This document shows, in pieces, positions 5,961 to 6,044 of a DNA stretch of 6,044 nucleotides (position 1 is its first letter; every line of letters begins with the position of its first letter). Origin of the DNA: Bacteroidota bacterium (GTDB taxonomy: Bacteria; Bacteroidota; Bacteroidia; Bacteroidales; B39-G9). Where the stretch lies: positions 1 to 6,044 of the forward strand of contig QMPG01000203.1 of NCBI GenBank assembly GCA_003648455.1, given 5' to 3'. Made by a program: the position numbers and the translations under genes. The notes below the pieces were generated by a model. That model worked only from the letters and a program-made list of their open reading frames with translations, did no database searches and was not told the DNA's origin.

Positions 5961-6044
5961 CGGCCGGCGTGACACTATCAAAAACTCGCAAACGGAACGA
6001 AGCGAAACGTTGTTTAAAAATGCGTCCACGGAAACTCGCAAATC
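5950..6044 (-). repeat. start of a fourth attC-like site (site 3), cut by the window end
   Basis: GATTAAC (5955-5961) repeats the core pattern seen in sites 1 and 2 and is followed by a GC-rich arm CCGGCG (5964-5969), whose partner is not found before the window ends. The remaining stretch holds a direct repeat AAACTCGCAAA (5982-5992 and 6032-6042). GGAACGAAGCGAAA (5994-6007) matches the reverse complement of 5936-5949 at 12 of 14 bases. No gene is supported here. Whether these inner repeats belong to the recombination site or to the next unit cannot be settled. Confidence 0.4.

Noticed and set aside
5772..6041. Open frame on the - strand across the right-hand sites
   Set aside because: It runs through two structured recombination sites and the end of the radical SAM gene, with no domain or ribosome binding site that I can support.
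6020..6044. ATG near the right edge that could start a next gene
   Set aside because: There is no ribosome binding site and only eight codons are visible; it lies within a repeat-rich stretch.
37..6044. CRISPR array or insertion-sequence ends
   Set aside because: There are no regularly spaced identical repeats and no transposase. The inverted ends differ from unit to unit, unlike insertion-sequence termini.

Overview
This is an AT-rich window with three genes on the + strand, separated by short, more GC-rich spacers that fold on themselves. The first gene encodes a secreted protein ending in a type IX secretion (T9SS) type A-like sorting domain with the YPNPFNP motif. That points to the Fibrobacterota-Chlorobi-Bacteroidota superphylum or a relative such as Cloacimonadota, Ignavibacteriota or Marinimicrobia. 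No rRNA or marker gene is present to refine this.

Layout: 1-36 is the unassignable end of an upstream unit. 37-164 is a first structured spacer (site 0). 168-1649 encodes the secreted beta-propeller-like/PKD/sorting-domain protein. 1652-1786 is a second spacer (site 1). 1787-1894 holds a possible promoter and a good ribosome binding site. 1895-4156 encodes a 753-residue protein with an apparent PD-(D/E)xK-like N-terminal region, a central DGQHR (DndB-like) domain and a C-terminal HEPN-like domain (R-x4-H). 4164-5840, only 7 bases downstream, encodes a 558-residue radical SAM enzyme. 5858-5936 is a third spacer (site 2), 5950-6044 is the start of a fourth (site 3), and no gene is visible between them.

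The spacers look like attC sites of an integron-type cassette array. Each has an outer core TAAC...(A)TTA, an inner stem with one unpaired base always at the same place, and a variable terminal part with its own hairpin. The 9-11 bases just inside each unit boundary are complementary to the 9-11 bases at the other end of the same unit (154-164 with 1652-1662; 1776-1784 with 5858-5866; 5926-5936 with 5950-5960), as expected for units that recombine as folded single strands. The invariant GTT core is found only when the sites are read on the - strand, so the genes appear to lie antisense to the array and should need their own promoters. One unit (5867-5960) is about 94 bp and has no gene.

The two-gene unit is the most interesting content. 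A DGQHR protein with a possible nuclease region and an RNase-like HEPN domain, coupled to a radical SAM enzyme, resembles a nucleic-acid modification or restriction/abortive-infection module. It does not match Dnd, Ssp or Dpd as far as the window shows. It may be a previously undescribed defence system carried as a mobile cassette; that function is inference.
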